From: Chloroflexota bacterium
GTDB taxonomy: Bacteria > Chloroflexota > Limnocylindria > Limnocylindrales > CSP1-4
Reading direction: 5' to 3'
Assembly: GCA_012026785.1 (NCBI GenBank)
Contig: VEOW01000185.1
Span: forward strand, 1 to 36,616
Length of the DNA: 36,616 bases
Shown here: positions 1-8,059 of the stretch, piece by piece
Layout: each line of letters opens with the position of its first letter
How positions within the stretch are numbered: the first letter of the stretch is position 1
The notes under the pieces: model-generated
What the model was told of the DNA's origin: nothing
Databases searched by the model: none
Seen by the model: the letters and a program-made list of their open reading frames with translations, nothing else
Position numbers and translations under genes: made by a program

Positions 1-1396
1 CCGCCTGGGCCCGGCCGGCCACGTCGCGCCCGAGGGCGAACGTCAGGCGCGAGCCGGACGCCGCGAAGTCGACCGATTCGAGGATCCCGCGGAGGGTCAC
101 GACGTTGAAGTCCTGGTTCGGGATCTCGATGCCGACCGCGCTCTTGCCGGGGATCGGGGCCTCGATCCGGAGGGTCCGCGCGGCGAGGGCCATCGCCAGG
201 TCGTCGGCCAGGGCCTCGATCCGGCTGACCTTGACGTGCGGCGCCGGCTGGACCTCGTACTGGGTGACGACGGGCCCGGCATTGCGGCCGACGATCTGGG
301 CCGGGATCTCGAACGAGGCGAGCTTCTTGACGATGATCTCCTCGGCCCGGCGGTGGATGGCCTCCTCGCCGCCCGGGGCCCGTGGCTCGATGCCCTCGTC
401 GAGCAGGTCCAGCCCCGGCAGGACGTACTCGCGGTGCTCCCGGGTGGGCGGCGAGTCCGAGGCATCGGTCACGTCGTCGGGGTCGCGCAGCGGCCGCGGC
501 CGCTCGGCAACCGCCGCGGGGGCCGTCGCCCGGCCGCCGGTTGACACGGGGGTTGCCAGCGTGCCGGCGGTCGCACCCCCGGCGCGGGCCGGCGCGAAGG
601 TCGCCGAGGTCGGCGCGGGTGAGGGCATCGGCGCCGGGCTGTCCTCGCCCCAGATGCCGGCCTGGCCGGGGACCTCGACGCCGCTCCCGGGGATCCGCGG
701 ACCGCGCGCCCGGCCGGTGGCCCGGACCGAGGTCTCGCCGCCGCGGCCTCGCTCCTCGCGGCCGTCGCCACCCCGGCCGCTCCGCGCGCCGAGGGTGGTG
801 GGCTCGCGGCGGAGGCTGCCGGCCGCCGAGGCGCCGAGCCAGCGGGCCGCGGCCGTGAGCGGCTGGGTCACGTCGCTGAGTCGGAGGTTGAACGCGATGA
901 GCACGCCCACGATGCCGAGGGCACCAAGGAGGATCACGGCCCCGACCGGCGTCAGGAGCGGCACGAAGAGCTCGGCCAGGAAGGTCCCGATTCGACCGCC
1001 CGCGGCGCCACGCGGCGGATCGGGCGGGACGAGCACCGAGGCGGCGCCGAGGAGCCCGAGGTAGCCGACGGCCACCCCGACCAGCGTCAGGCCCCAGCCC
1101 GAGTTCGGCCGCCGTCCGGGACCCCATTCGACATACCAGCCGGCGGCGATGAACAGGAACGGCAGCAGCCAGCGCAGCGAGCCGAACCACGGGGCGAAGG
1201 TGTCGGTGAACCACCGGAAGAGCGATCCCCGGTCGCCGCCGGGCAGGAGCGCGATCAGGGTCATCACCCCGAGGAGCAGGAGCGACAGCCCGACGATCGA
1301 TCGAGCGACATCCGGACCGAGGTCCGGCAGCCGGATGGACGGCAGCCCCAGGCCGCTTCGCCGGCGCCGGCCGCCGCGTCGCTTGCGGGTCGCCAT
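1..1396 (-). CDS. ftsK: DNA translocase FtsK, N-terminal part (runs off the window)
   Basis: Membrane-anchored DNA pump that segregates chromosome ends at the division septum. About 465 codons are present; the frame is still open at base 1, so the Walker ATPase motor and gamma domain lie outside. After a basic start (MATRKRRGGRRRR) there are four hydrophobic segments within the first 175 residues, then a Pro/Gly/Ala/Arg-rich linker of about 130 residues. The alpha domain follows, with recognisable FtsK motifs (PGLDLLDEG, GPVVTQYEVQPAPHVKVSRI, then RIEAPIPGKSAVGIEIPN). The ATG shares one base with the stop of rnj (TGATG) and has GGAGG four bases upstream. It is a genuine gene cut by the window edge, not a truncation. 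Position after RNase J matches the rnj-ftsK neighbourhood of many bacteria. Confidence 0.95.
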   Translation of the reverse strand, partial: MATRKRRGGRRRRSGLGLPSIRLPDLGPDVARSIVGLSLLLLGVMTLIALLPGGDRGSLFRWFTDTFAPWFGSLRWLLPFLFIAAGWYVEWGPGRRPNSGWGLTLVGVAVGYLGLLGAASVLVPPDPPRGAAGGRIGTFLAELFVPLLTPVGAVILLGALGIVGVLIAFNLRLSDVTQPLTAAARWLGASAAGSLRREPTTLGARSGRGGDGREERGRGGETSVRATGRARGPRIPGSGVEVPGQAGIWGEDSPAPMPSPAPTSATFAPARAGGATAGTLATPVSTGGRATAPAAVAERPRPLRDPDDVTDASDSPPTREHREYVLPGLDLLDEGIEPRAPGGEEAIHRRAEEIIVKKLASFEIPAQIVGRNAGPVVTQYEVQPAPHVKVSRIEALADDLAMALAARTLRIEAPIPGKSAVGIEIPNQDFNVVTLRGILESVDFAASGSRLTFALGRDVAGRAQA

Positions 1397-3141
1397 CAGA
1401 CCTCCACGACGACCGGGAAGACCATCGGCCGCCGCTTCGTCTGCTCGAACAGGAAGCGCGACATACCGTCCTTGATCTGGCTCTTCAGGAGCCCCACCTC
1501 GCTGATGTGCTGGCCGGGGTTCTCGACCGCGGCCATGACCCGGGCGATCGCCTCCTCGATGATCGGATCCTGCTCGTTGAGGTGGACGAAGCCGCGGGTG
1601 ATGATCTCGGGCCGGCCGATGACGTCGCCGGTCTGCTTGTCGACGGTCACGACGACGAGGAACATCCCGTCGCTGGCCAGCGCCCGGCGGTCCCGGAGCA
1701 CGATCTCGCCGACGTCGCCGACCGAGAGACCGTCGACGAACACGTAGCCGGCCGGGACCGGCTGGCCGCGCCGCGCGGTGCCGTCGGCCCAGAACTCGAT
1801 CGGGGTGCCGTTCTCGATGATGAAGACGTTGTCGGGCGCGACCCCCGTCTCGATCGCCAGGCGGCCGTGCTGGCCCTGCATCCGGAACTCCCCGTGAATC
1901 GGGATGAAGTGCTTCGGGCGGGTCAGGTTCAGCATCAGCTTGAGCTCTTCCTGGCTGGCGTGGCCGGAGACGTGGGCGTGGCGGATCGCGTGATAGATGA
2001 CGTTTGCGCCAGCCTTGAAGAGGTTGTCAATGGTGCGAGCGACGTATTCCTCGTTGCCGGGGATCGGGCTGGCGCTCACGACGACCGTGTCGCCGGGCTG
2101 AATCTCGACGAACCGGTGGTCGCGGTTGGCCATCCGGGCCAGGCCGGCCATCGGCTCGCCCTGCGAGCCGGTCGTGGCCACCACGAGGCGACCGGGGTCG
2201 GTGTCGCTGATGCGGTCCTTGGGAATGATCCGCCCGGCGTCGTAGCGGAGGTAGCCCAGCTCGGTGGCGATCCGGAAGTTCTGCTCCATCGAGCGCCCGA
2301 CGACCGAGACCTTGCGATCGAACGCGGCCGCCGCGTCGAGGACCTGCTGAACCCGGGCGATGTTGCTGGCGAAGGTGGCGATGATGACCCGGCCGTCGAG
2401 CGGCTCGATGATCTCCTTGAAGGCCTCGCCGACGGTTCGCTCCGAGGGCGTGTAGCCGGGGCTCTCGGCCCGCGTGGAGTCGGACATCAGGCACAGCACG
2501 CCCTCCTCGCCGAGCCTGGCCAGGACGGCAAAGTCGGACAGGACGCCGTCGACGGGGGTGTGGTCGAACTTGAAGTCGCCGGTGTGGACGATCGTCCCGA
2601 CGGGCGTCCGGAGGGCGATGCCCATGGCGTCGGGGATCGAGTGGCTGATCCGGAACGGGATGGCGGTGAACGGGCCGATCTCCTGCTCGTCACCGGGATC
2701 GAGTGGCAGGAGGGGGTTCGAGGTGAGCTTGTGCTCCTTGATCTTGATCCCGAGCAGGCCGCGGGCCAGGGTGGACGCGTAGACCGGCACGCCCGGGAAC
2801 TCCGGCAGGACGTACGGCAACCCGCCGACGTGGTCCTCGTGGGCGTGGGTGATGAGGAACGCCCGCACGCTGGCGCGGCGCTCGCGCAGGTACGTCACGT
2901 CGGGCACGACGAGATCGATGCCGAACATCTCCTCGTCGGGGAACATCAGCCCGCAGTCGATGACCACGATGTCGTCGCCGTACTCGACGACGTACATGTT
3001 CTTGCCGATCTCGCCGACGCCGCCGAGGGGGATGATCCGGAGCGGCAGGTCGCCGCCCCCTGTGGTCGGGCCGTTCGTCCGGGGCCCGCGACGGGTCTCG
3101 CGCTGCGTGTCGCGCGAGCGACTGCTCTTCGAACTGGGCAT
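1396..3141 (-). CDS. rnj: Ribonuclease J
   Basis: Metallo-beta-lactamase/beta-CASP ribonuclease with 5'-3' exonuclease and endonuclease activity, central to mRNA decay and rRNA maturation in organisms that use RNase J. The protein has 581 residues, within the family range (about 550-610). After a basic, low-complexity N-terminus (1-30) the beta-lactamase fold starts at about 33 (IIPLGGVGEIGKNM). The zinc motif THAHEDHVGG is at 98-107, a further ligand region HTGDF at 186-190, and the beta-CASP part contains HVSGHAS and FIPIHGEFR near residues 385-420. The ATG overlaps the preceding uracil-DNA glycosylase stop by one base and has GGAGG four bases upstream, so the genes are probably translationally coupled. 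Together with the unusual PNPase upstream, this places two RNA-decay enzymes in one neighbourhood. Confidence 0.97.
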   Translation of the reverse strand: MPSSKSSRSRDTQRETRRGPRTNGPTTGGGDLPLRIIPLGGVGEIGKNMYVVEYGDDIVVIDCGLMFPDEEMFGIDLVVPDVTYLRERRASVRAFLITHAHEDHVGGLPYVLPEFPGVPVYASTLARGLLGIKIKEHKLTSNPLLPLDPGDEQEIGPFTAIPFRISHSIPDAMGIALRTPVGTIVHTGDFKFDHTPVDGVLSDFAVLARLGEEGVLCLMSDSTRAESPGYTPSERTVGEAFKEIIEPLDGRVIIATFASNIARVQQVLDAAAAFDRKVSVVGRSMEQNFRIATELGYLRYDAGRIIPKDRISDTDPGRLVVATTGSQGEPMAGLARMANRDHRFVEIQPGDTVVVSASPIPGNEEYVARTIDNLFKAGANVIYHAIRHAHVSGHASQEELKLMLNLTRPKHFIPIHGEFRMQGQHGRLAIETGVAPDNVFIIENGTPIEFWADGTARRGQPVPAGYVFVDGLSVGDVGEIVLRDRRALASDGMFLVVVTVDKQTGDVIGRPEIITRGFVHLNEQDPIIEEAIARVMAAVENPGQHISEVGLLKSQIKDGMSRFLFEQTKRRPMVFPVVVEV

Positions 3142-3827
3142 CAGGCCTCCGCCTGGAACAGGCTTGGCATCGTGGGCGTGGTCGGTGCCGCGGCACCGAG
3201 GGACGGTTCTTCAGGTGTGGCGGGGGCCGCATCACGGCGCGCCCGGGAGCCGAGGAGCGCCGCGGGGATGCCGGCCGCGTCGTCGAGGCTCTGGCGCTCG
3301 ACCTCCAGGCTCCGCAGCGCGGCGGCCGGGTGGTAGAGCGAGTAGACGAGCGCGTCGCCGGCACCGGTCGCCGGGTCGGCCGGCACGTGCGTGCCGTGGA
3401 CCTGGGAGATTCGCGCGCCGGGCCGGAAGCGGGCCATCGAGAAGCGGCCGAGGGTCACCACCAGCGCCGGTTGGAGGATCTCCAGCTGCCGCCGGAGGTA
3501 TGGATCGCAGGCCTCGATCTCGTCGGGTTGCGGGTCGCGGTTGCCGGGCGGCCGGCACTTCACGACGTTGGTGATGTAGACCTCCTCGCGGCGCCAGCCG
3601 AGCGTCGCCAGGAGCCGCATGAGGAACTGCCCGGCGCGACCGACGAACGGCCGACCCTGGCGATCCTCGGTCTCGCCGGGTCCCTCGCCGACGAACAGGA
3701 CCTCGGTCTCGGGATGCCCTTCGCCCGGAACCGCGTTGGTCCGGCCCTCCGCGAGGCGGCAGCGGCGGCAGACCCGGACCTCGGCGGCGATGGCCTCCAG
3801 TGCCGCCCGCCGCTCCTCGGGCGTCAC
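3141..3827 (-). CDS. Type-4 (family 4) uracil-DNA glycosylase, 4Fe-4S
   Basis: Removes uracil from DNA after cytosine deamination, the first step of base-excision repair. The protein has 228 residues. The four iron-sulfur cysteines are visible as C20-x2-C23, C91 and C107, with the 67- and 15-residue spacings typical of family 4. The active-site motif GEGPGETED is at 47-55 and is followed by GRPFVGRAG. The C-terminal substrate-binding motif appears as LYHPAAALR. The last 40 or so residues are an Ala/Pro-rich tail. The GTG start lies in a GTGA overlap with the end of asd; an open frame continues upstream but runs opposite no homology and through asd, so it was not used. Linked to asd upstream and rnj downstream. 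Confidence 0.93.
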   Translation of the reverse strand: MTPEERRAALEAIAAEVRVCRRCRLAEGRTNAVPGEGHPETEVLFVGEGPGETEDRQGRPFVGRAGQFLMRLLATLGWRREEVYITNVVKCRPPGNRDPQPDEIEACDPYLRRQLEILQPALVVTLGRFSMARFRPGARISQVHGTHVPADPATGAGDALVYSLYHPAAALRSLEVERQSLDDAAGIPAALLGSRARRDAAPATPEEPSLGAAAPTTPTMPSLFQAEA

Positions 3828-4891
3828 GCTGTCGCCGCCCCGGCCGGCGTCCGCCGGGATCGCGCCTGGACCCAACCTCGCTCCACCAGCAGCTCCGCGA
3901 GCTCCACCGCGTTCGTGGCCGCCCCCTTGCGCAGGTTGTCCGAGACGACCCAGAAGGCCAGGCCGCGATCGCCCGGCAGCGACGGATCCTGGCGGACGCG
4001 CCCGACGAAGATCTCGTCGCGGCCGGCCGCCGTCGTCGCCAGGGGGTAGCGATGGGCTGCCGGATCGTCCTCGACCACGACGCCCGGGACGGCGGCGAAG
4101 AGCTCGCGCACCCGCGCCGGCGTGAGTGGCCGGCTCGTCTCGACGTGGACCGCCTCCGAGTGGCTCACGAAGACCGGCACCCGGACGGCCGTGCACGACA
4201 CTCGAAGGTCGGGCAGGTGCAGGATCTTGCGGCTCTCGGTGACGACCTTCCACTCCTCCTTGGTGTAGCCGTTGTCGAGGAAGGCGTCGATCTCCGGGAG
4301 GGCATTGAAGCCGATCGGGTGGGGGTAGACGCTCGACTGCTTCGCCTCGCCGGCGGCGTGCGCCCGGACCTGGCCCTCGAGCTCCGCGATCGCCTCCGCG
4401 CCGGTGCCCGAGACGGACTGGTACGTGTCGACGACGACGCGCTCCAGGCCCACGCTGTCCCGCAGAGCCATCAGCGGCGGCACGAGCTGCATCGTGGAGC
4501 AGTTGGGGTTGGCGACGATGCCCTCGTGCCACTCGAGATCGTCGGGATTGACCTGGCTGCCGACCAGCGGCACTGCCGGGTCCATCCGCCACGCCGAGGA
4601 GTTGTCGATGACCGTGGCGCCGCGGCGCGCCGCCTCGGGCGCCAGGGCCGTCGAGACGTCGCCACCGGCGCTGAACAGCGCGATGTCGACCCCCTCGAAC
4701 GCCTCGGGCGTGGCGACCTCGATCGGGACGTCGCGGTCCCCCACCCTGGCCGTCCGGCCATCCGCGCGGGAGGCAAGCAGGCGCAGCTCAGCGATCGGGA
4801 AGTCGCGCTCGAGCAGGACGTCGACCATCGTCCGCCCGACGACGCCGGTGGCGCCGACGACGGCGACGGTGAGGGGGTTCGAGTGGGTCAT
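3824..4891 (-). CDS. asd: Aspartate-semialdehyde dehydrogenase
   Basis: Reduces aspartyl phosphate to aspartate semialdehyde with NADPH, the branch-point reaction for lysine/diaminopimelate, threonine and methionine. At 355 residues the length is normal. The Rossmann motif GATGVVG is at 13-19, the catalytic cysteine is C131 in NPNCSTMQ, and the later HPIGFN (substrate-binding region) is present. The ATG is preceded by GGAG at ten bases. A 127-base gap with a strong hairpin and a promoter-like TATACT separates it from pnp, so it probably begins its own transcript. No dapA or aspartokinase is nearby. The gene order pnp, then asd, then RNase J and ftsK resembles the order seen in Bacillus-type genomes. 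Confidence 0.96.
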   Translation of the reverse strand: MTHSNPLTVAVVGATGVVGRTMVDVLLERDFPIAELRLLASRADGRTARVGDRDVPIEVATPEAFEGVDIALFSAGGDVSTALAPEAARRGATVIDNSSAWRMDPAVPLVGSQVNPDDLEWHEGIVANPNCSTMQLVPPLMALRDSVGLERVVVDTYQSVSGTGAEAIAELEGQVRAHAAGEAKQSSVYPHPIGFNALPEIDAFLDNGYTKEEWKVVTESRKILHLPDLRVSCTAVRVPVFVSHSEAVHVETSRPLTPARVRELFAAVPGVVVEDDPAAHRYPLATTAAGRDEIFVGRVRQDPSLPGDRGLAFWVVSDNLRKGAATNAVELAELLVERGWVQARSRRTPAGAATA

Positions 4892-4938
4892 CCGGGCATG
4901 GCTCCGCGGGGATTCACGTTCGTGCGGGCACGGCCGCG

Positions 4939-4944
4939 AGTATA
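4939..4944 (-). promoter_or_regulatory. -10-like element (TATACT) upstream of asd
   Basis: The minus strand reads GCTATACTCGCGG here, a perfect match to a common -10 hexamer in very GC-rich surroundings, 48 bases before the asd start. No clear -35 hexamer is seen. It resembles sites before nusA, rplS, rpsB and rpsO. Confidence 0.5.
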
Positions 4945-4983
4945 GCGCCGGCCCCCCGCGGACCCGCGAAGCCGAGCTGTGTA

Positions 4984-5012
4984 GGCCGCGGCGTCGGGCG
5001 GACGCCGCGGCC
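4984..5012 (-). terminator. Perfect 12-bp hairpin directly after pnp
   Basis: The arms GGCCGCGGCGTC (4984-4995) and GACGCCGCGGCC (5001-5012) are exact inverted repeats with a five-base loop, starting seven bases after the pnp stop. No T-run follows on the minus strand, so it is either a U-less terminator or a 3'-end barrier protecting the upstream mRNA from exonucleases. Confidence 0.6.
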
Positions 5013-5018
5013 GATGGG

Positions 5019-7604
5019 TCAGGCGGGCGTCGTGGCCAGGTGGCGCTGCATCGCCGCCTTGCGCGACAGGTTGATCCGGCCCTGGCGGTCGATCTCGATG
5101 ACGACGACCATGACCTCGTCGCCGACGGACACGACGTCCTCGACGCTCGGCACGTGGTAGTCGGCGAGCTCGCCGATGCGGACCAGGCCCTCCTTGCCGG
5201 GCAGGATCTCGACGAACGCCCCGAAGCTCATGATCCGGGTGACCTTGCCGAGGTACAGCGCGCCGACCTCCACCTCGCGGGTCAGCGACTCGATCCACTG
5301 GATGGCGCGGCGCGAGTTGTCCGAGTTGACGGCCGCGATCTCCACGGTGCCGTCGTCCTCGACGTTGATCTCGGTGCCGGTCTCCTCCTGGATCTTGCGG
5401 ATCATCGAGCCGCCCTTGCCGATGATGTCGCGGATCTTCTCGGGGTTGATCCTGATGGTGATGATCCGCGGCGCGTAGGCCGACATCTCGGTCCGGGCCG
5501 TCGGCAGGACCTCGACCATCTTGTCGAGGATCGTCATCCGCGCGGCATGGGCCTTCTCGAGCCCCTGTCGGATGACGGCCTCGTTGATGCCCCGGACCTT
5601 GATGTCCATCTGGAGCGCGGTCACGCCGTCACGGGTGCCGGTGACCTTGAAGTCCATGTCACCGAAGGCATCCTCCTTGCCGAGGATGTCGGTCAGGACG
5701 GCGAACCGGCCGTCGGGGTCCATGACCAGGCCCATCGCCGCGCCGGCGACCGGGGCGGTGATCGGGACGCCGGCGTCCATGAGGGCCAGCGTCGAGCCGC
5801 ACGTCGAGGCCATCGATGTCGAGCCGTTCGAGGTCACGCACTCGGACACGAGGCGGATGACGTACGGGAACTCCTCGGCGCTCGGCAGGACCGGCAGGAG
5901 GGCGCGCTCGGCGAGGTTGCCGTGCCCGATCTCACGCCGGCCCGGGCCGCGCATCGGCTTGTTCTCGCCGGTGCTGTAGGGCGGCATGTTGTAGTGGTGG
6001 ATGTAGCGCTTCTCGGTCTCGGGGCTGATCGTGTCGATCCGCTGGACGTCCGAGGACGGCCCGAGGGTGGCGATCGTCAGGGCCTGGGTCTGGCCGCGGG
6101 TGAACAGGCCCGAGCCGTGGGCCCGCGGCAGGATGCCGGCTTCGACGGTGATCGGGCGGATGTCGTCCAGCCCCCGGCCGTCCATTCGAACCCCCTCGTC
6201 GAGGACGAGCTGGCGGACGACCTTCTTGTGGAGCAGGCCGAAGAGGCCCTTGCTGACCCGCGCCGTGCGCCGGGCCGCCTCGAGCTTCGCGGCGGCCTCG
6301 TCGGGGTTGGAGCGCTGGGCCCGGATGCTGTCGGCGATGCCGGCCTTGAGCGCCTTGATCCTGGCGGGCAGGTCGTCGGCGATCCGGGTGACGAGCGCGG
6401 CCGTCGCCTCGGCGTCGGGTTGGGCCCGGTGGTTGGCCTGCAGCTCGATGCCGAAGAAGCGCGACAGGTCGGCGAGCTTGTAGGCGTCCGGCCCGGCCGG
6501 GTAGCCCTCGCGGGCCAGGACGAGCGTGTCGAGGTAAGTCCCCGGCTCGAACTGCCGACCGCCGAGGGCGGCCGAGAGGAAGCCGAGATCGAAGCCGACG
6601 TTGTGGCCGACGAGGATCGCGTCCCCGGCCCACGCCAGCAGCTTCTCGACGGCGTCTTTGGGCGCCGGGGCCTTGGCGACGTCCTTGTCGGTGAGGCCGT
6701 GGAGCTGGTTCCCGACGATCGGCCGCTCGGGCTTGACGAGGGTCGACCAGGTGTCGGTCACCGCCCCCTTGCGGATCTTCACGCCGGCGACCTCCACGAG
6801 GTCCGCCAGGGCGGTGTCGAAGCCGGTCGTCTCGACGTCGACGACGACCAGGTCACGGCCGGCCTCGATCGCGTCGACGAAGGTCAGGACCGACTCGGTG
6901 CCCGGGGCGAGGTAGCCGAGCCGCTTGGGCTTGCCGACCGCCTCGCGAAGCTGCTCCTGGACGTCGATGAGCGGCTGGAGCGAGCGGTGGGCGAACAGGA
7001 TCGCCTCGGCCATGACGGCCTCGGGCAGGATCTTGGCGCCGGCCTCGACCATCATGATCGCGTCGCGCGTCCCGCTCACGACCAGGTCGAGATCGGATTC
7101 CTCGAGCTGGCTGTAGGTCGGGTTGACGACGAACTCGCGGTCGACCCGCCCGATGCGGACGGCACCCACGGGACCCAGGAACGGAATCTCGCTGATCGTC
7201 AGCGCGGCCGACGCGGCGACCGTGCCAAGGACGTCGGGGGCGTTCTCCTGGTCGGTCGAGAGGACCGTCAGGACGACCGGGACGTCGTCCTTGTACCCCT
7301 CCGGGATGAGCGGCCGGATCGGCCGGTCGGTCAGTCGGGCCGCCAGGATCGCGGCCTCCGACGGCCGTGCCTCGCGCTTGATGAAGCCGCCGGGGATCTT
7401 GCCGGCCGCGTACATCCGCTCCTCGAAATCGACCGTCAGGGGGAAGAAGTCGAGGCCGGGGCGGGGGTCGGAGCGGTTGGCCGTCCCGAGGACGACGGTG
7501 TCACCGAACTGGACGGTGACGGAGCCGCCGGCGAGCATGGCGAGCTTGCCGGTTTCGATCGTCAGGGTACGACCGGCGAACTGGGTCTCGAAGACCGTTG
7601 ACAC
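5019..7604 (-). CDS. pnp: Polynucleotide phosphorylase with an inserted DEDDh 3'-5' exonuclease domain
   Basis: PNPase degrades RNA 3'-5' by phosphorolysis. This one has 861 residues against about 700-750 usual. Order: first RNase PH-like half (1-210); start of the helical domain (211-249, VQEQLREAVGKPKR); a full DnaQ/PolC-like exonuclease (about 250-412); the rest of the helical domain (413-470); second RNase PH half (about 471-700); KH domain (711-760, GXXG at IGKGG); S1 domain (779-850). The phosphorolytic site is intact: D645, D651 and K653 in EDAFGDMDFK, and the phosphate-binding SNGSTSMAS. The inserted domain also keeps its catalytic set: D256 and E258 (DVETTG), D339 (GHNVGFDLGFL), H392 and D397 (HRAQPDA). 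The GTG start has AGGAGG ten bases upstream. The gene follows rpsO, its usual neighbour. I know of no described PNPase of this architecture. Confidence 0.97.
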   Translation of the reverse strand: MSTVFETQFAGRTLTIETGKLAMLAGGSVTVQFGDTVVLGTANRSDPRPGLDFFPLTVDFEERMYAAGKIPGGFIKREARPSEAAILAARLTDRPIRPLIPEGYKDDVPVVLTVLSTDQENAPDVLGTVAASAALTISEIPFLGPVGAVRIGRVDREFVVNPTYSQLEESDLDLVVSGTRDAIMMVEAGAKILPEAVMAEAILFAHRSLQPLIDVQEQLREAVGKPKRLGYLAPGTESVLTFVDAIEAGRDLVVVDVETTGFDTALADLVEVAGVKIRKGAVTDTWSTLVKPERPIVGNQLHGLTDKDVAKAPAPKDAVEKLLAWAGDAILVGHNVGFDLGFLSAALGGRQFEPGTYLDTLVLAREGYPAGPDAYKLADLSRFFGIELQANHRAQPDAEATAALVTRIADDLPARIKALKAGIADSIRAQRSNPDEAAAKLEAARRTARVSKGLFGLLHKKVVRQLVLDEGVRMDGRGLDDIRPITVEAGILPRAHGSGLFTRGQTQALTIATLGPSSDVQRIDTISPETEKRYIHHYNMPPYSTGENKPMRGPGRREIGHGNLAERALLPVLPSAEEFPYVIRLVSECVTSNGSTSMASTCGSTLALMDAGVPITAPVAGAAMGLVMDPDGRFAVLTDILGKEDAFGDMDFKVTGTRDGVTALQMDIKVRGINEAVIRQGLEKAHAARMTILDKMVEVLPTARTEMSAYAPRIITIRINPEKIRDIIGKGGSMIRKIQEETGTEINVEDDGTVEIAAVNSDNSRRAIQWIESLTREVEVGALYLGKVTRIMSFGAFVEILPGKEGLVRIGELADYHVPSVEDVVSVGDEVMVVVIEIDRQGRINLSRKAAMQRHLATTPA
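6369..6857 (-). other. DEDDh exonuclease domain coding segment inside pnp
   Basis: Codons 250-412 of pnp. The motifs in order are VVVDVETTGF (Exo I), AILVGHNVGFDLGFL (Exo II) and NHRAQPDAEAT (Exo III, HxAxxD form), closely resembling the exonuclease segment of PolC and DinG-type proteins. The segment continues the reading frame of both PNPase halves without a break. By eye its base composition matches the rest of the gene, arguing against recent acquisition. Confidence 0.93.
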
Positions 7605-7614
7605 GGGGTGCTGA

Positions 7615-7632
7615 TCCTCCTGTCGTGGAGGA
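7615..7632 (-). promoter_or_regulatory. Hairpin covering the pnp ribosome-binding site
   Basis: On the minus strand TCCTCC (7632-7627) can pair with GGAGGA (7620-7615) around a six-base loop. GGAGG is the only good Shine-Dalgarno for the pnp GTG at 7604, so the hairpin would hide it. The stem is short; regulation is inference, suggested by known PNPase autocontrol in other bacteria. Confidence 0.4.
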
Positions 7633-7676
7633 GGCGACGACCTGGTTGCGAGTCGGCCCGCTGATGGCCTCGGATC

Positions 7677-7719
7677 GCCCGCCGCAGCGGGCTGCCGGTG
7701 CGCCGGCCGCTCGGCCGGC
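7677..7719 (-). terminator. Tandem GC-rich hairpins between rpsO and pnp
   Basis: Two perfect stem-loops follow rpsO: GCCGGCC/GGCCGGC (7702-7708 and 7713-7719, four-base loop) and GCCCGC/GCGGGC (7677-7682 and 7687-7692, four-base loop). Neither is followed by a T-run. In Escherichia coli the same interval holds a terminator and an RNase III processing hairpin; these may be counterparts, acting as partial terminators or processing sites. Confidence 0.5.
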
Positions 7720-7731
7720 TTCGGCGCGAGG

Positions 7732-8001
7732 CTAGCGGCGGAGTCCGAGCCGTCCGATGACGGCGCGGTAGCGGGCGTTGTCCTTCTTCACGAGGTACGC
7801 GAGAAGGCGGCGGCGCTGGCCGACGAGCTTGAGGAGGCCGCGTCGCGAATGGTTGTCCTTGGGAAAGCGGCGGAGATGCTCGGTCAGCCCCTTGATCCGC
7901 TCCGTCAGGAGCGCGATCTGGACTTCGGGCGAGCCGGTGTCGCCGTCATGGACGGCGTACTCGGTGATGATCTCCTGCTTCCCCTCGGGCGCGAGCGGCA
8001 C
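7732..8001 (-). CDS. rpsO: 30S ribosomal protein S15
   Basis: Binds 16S rRNA in the platform of the small subunit. The GTG at 8001 was chosen because GGAGG lies five bases upstream and it gives exactly 89 residues, the canonical S15 length; a more upstream GTG (8040) would add 13 residues with no counterpart. The motif [19 protein letters not shown], the H-L-x-x-x-xKD-x-HSRRGL stretch and the C-terminal basic tail are standard S15. It lies between ribF and pnp, its usual partner. A promoter-like TATCCT at 8060-8065 would give it its own start with a leader of about 50 bases. Confidence 0.96.
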   Translation of the reverse strand: MPLAPEGKQEIITEYAVHDGDTGSPEVQIALLTERIKGLTEHLRRFPKDNHSRRGLLKLVGQRRRLLAYLVKKDNARYRAVIGRLGLRR

Positions 8002-8059
8002 TCGGTCCTCCGACACGAACTTGACTATTGGTTCTTCCACTTCTGGCTATGACCGGCGG

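Noticed and set aside
3828-4592. Long upstream extension of the uracil-DNA glycosylase frame.
   Set aside because: It runs through asd in another frame and encodes Arg/Gly/Ala-rich sequence with no homology.
6369-6857. The exonuclease part of pnp as an assembly or cloning artefact.
   Set aside because: The frame is continuous on both sides, the helical-domain sequence is shared on each flank, and composition looks uniform by eye. Read support still needs checking.
4404-7601. A 1,065-codon open frame on the plus strand opposite pnp and asd, and similar long plus-strand frames at 1507-3336 and 11385-13424.
   Set aside because: They are antisense shadows of conserved genes in very GC-rich DNA. 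Translations are Asp/Arg/Val/Gly repeats without any recognisable domain, and no ribosome-binding pattern supports them.
8002-8040. Upstream GTG (8040) as start of rpsO.
   Set aside because: It adds 13 residues without homology, while GTG 8001 has GGAGG at five bases and gives the canonical 89 residues.
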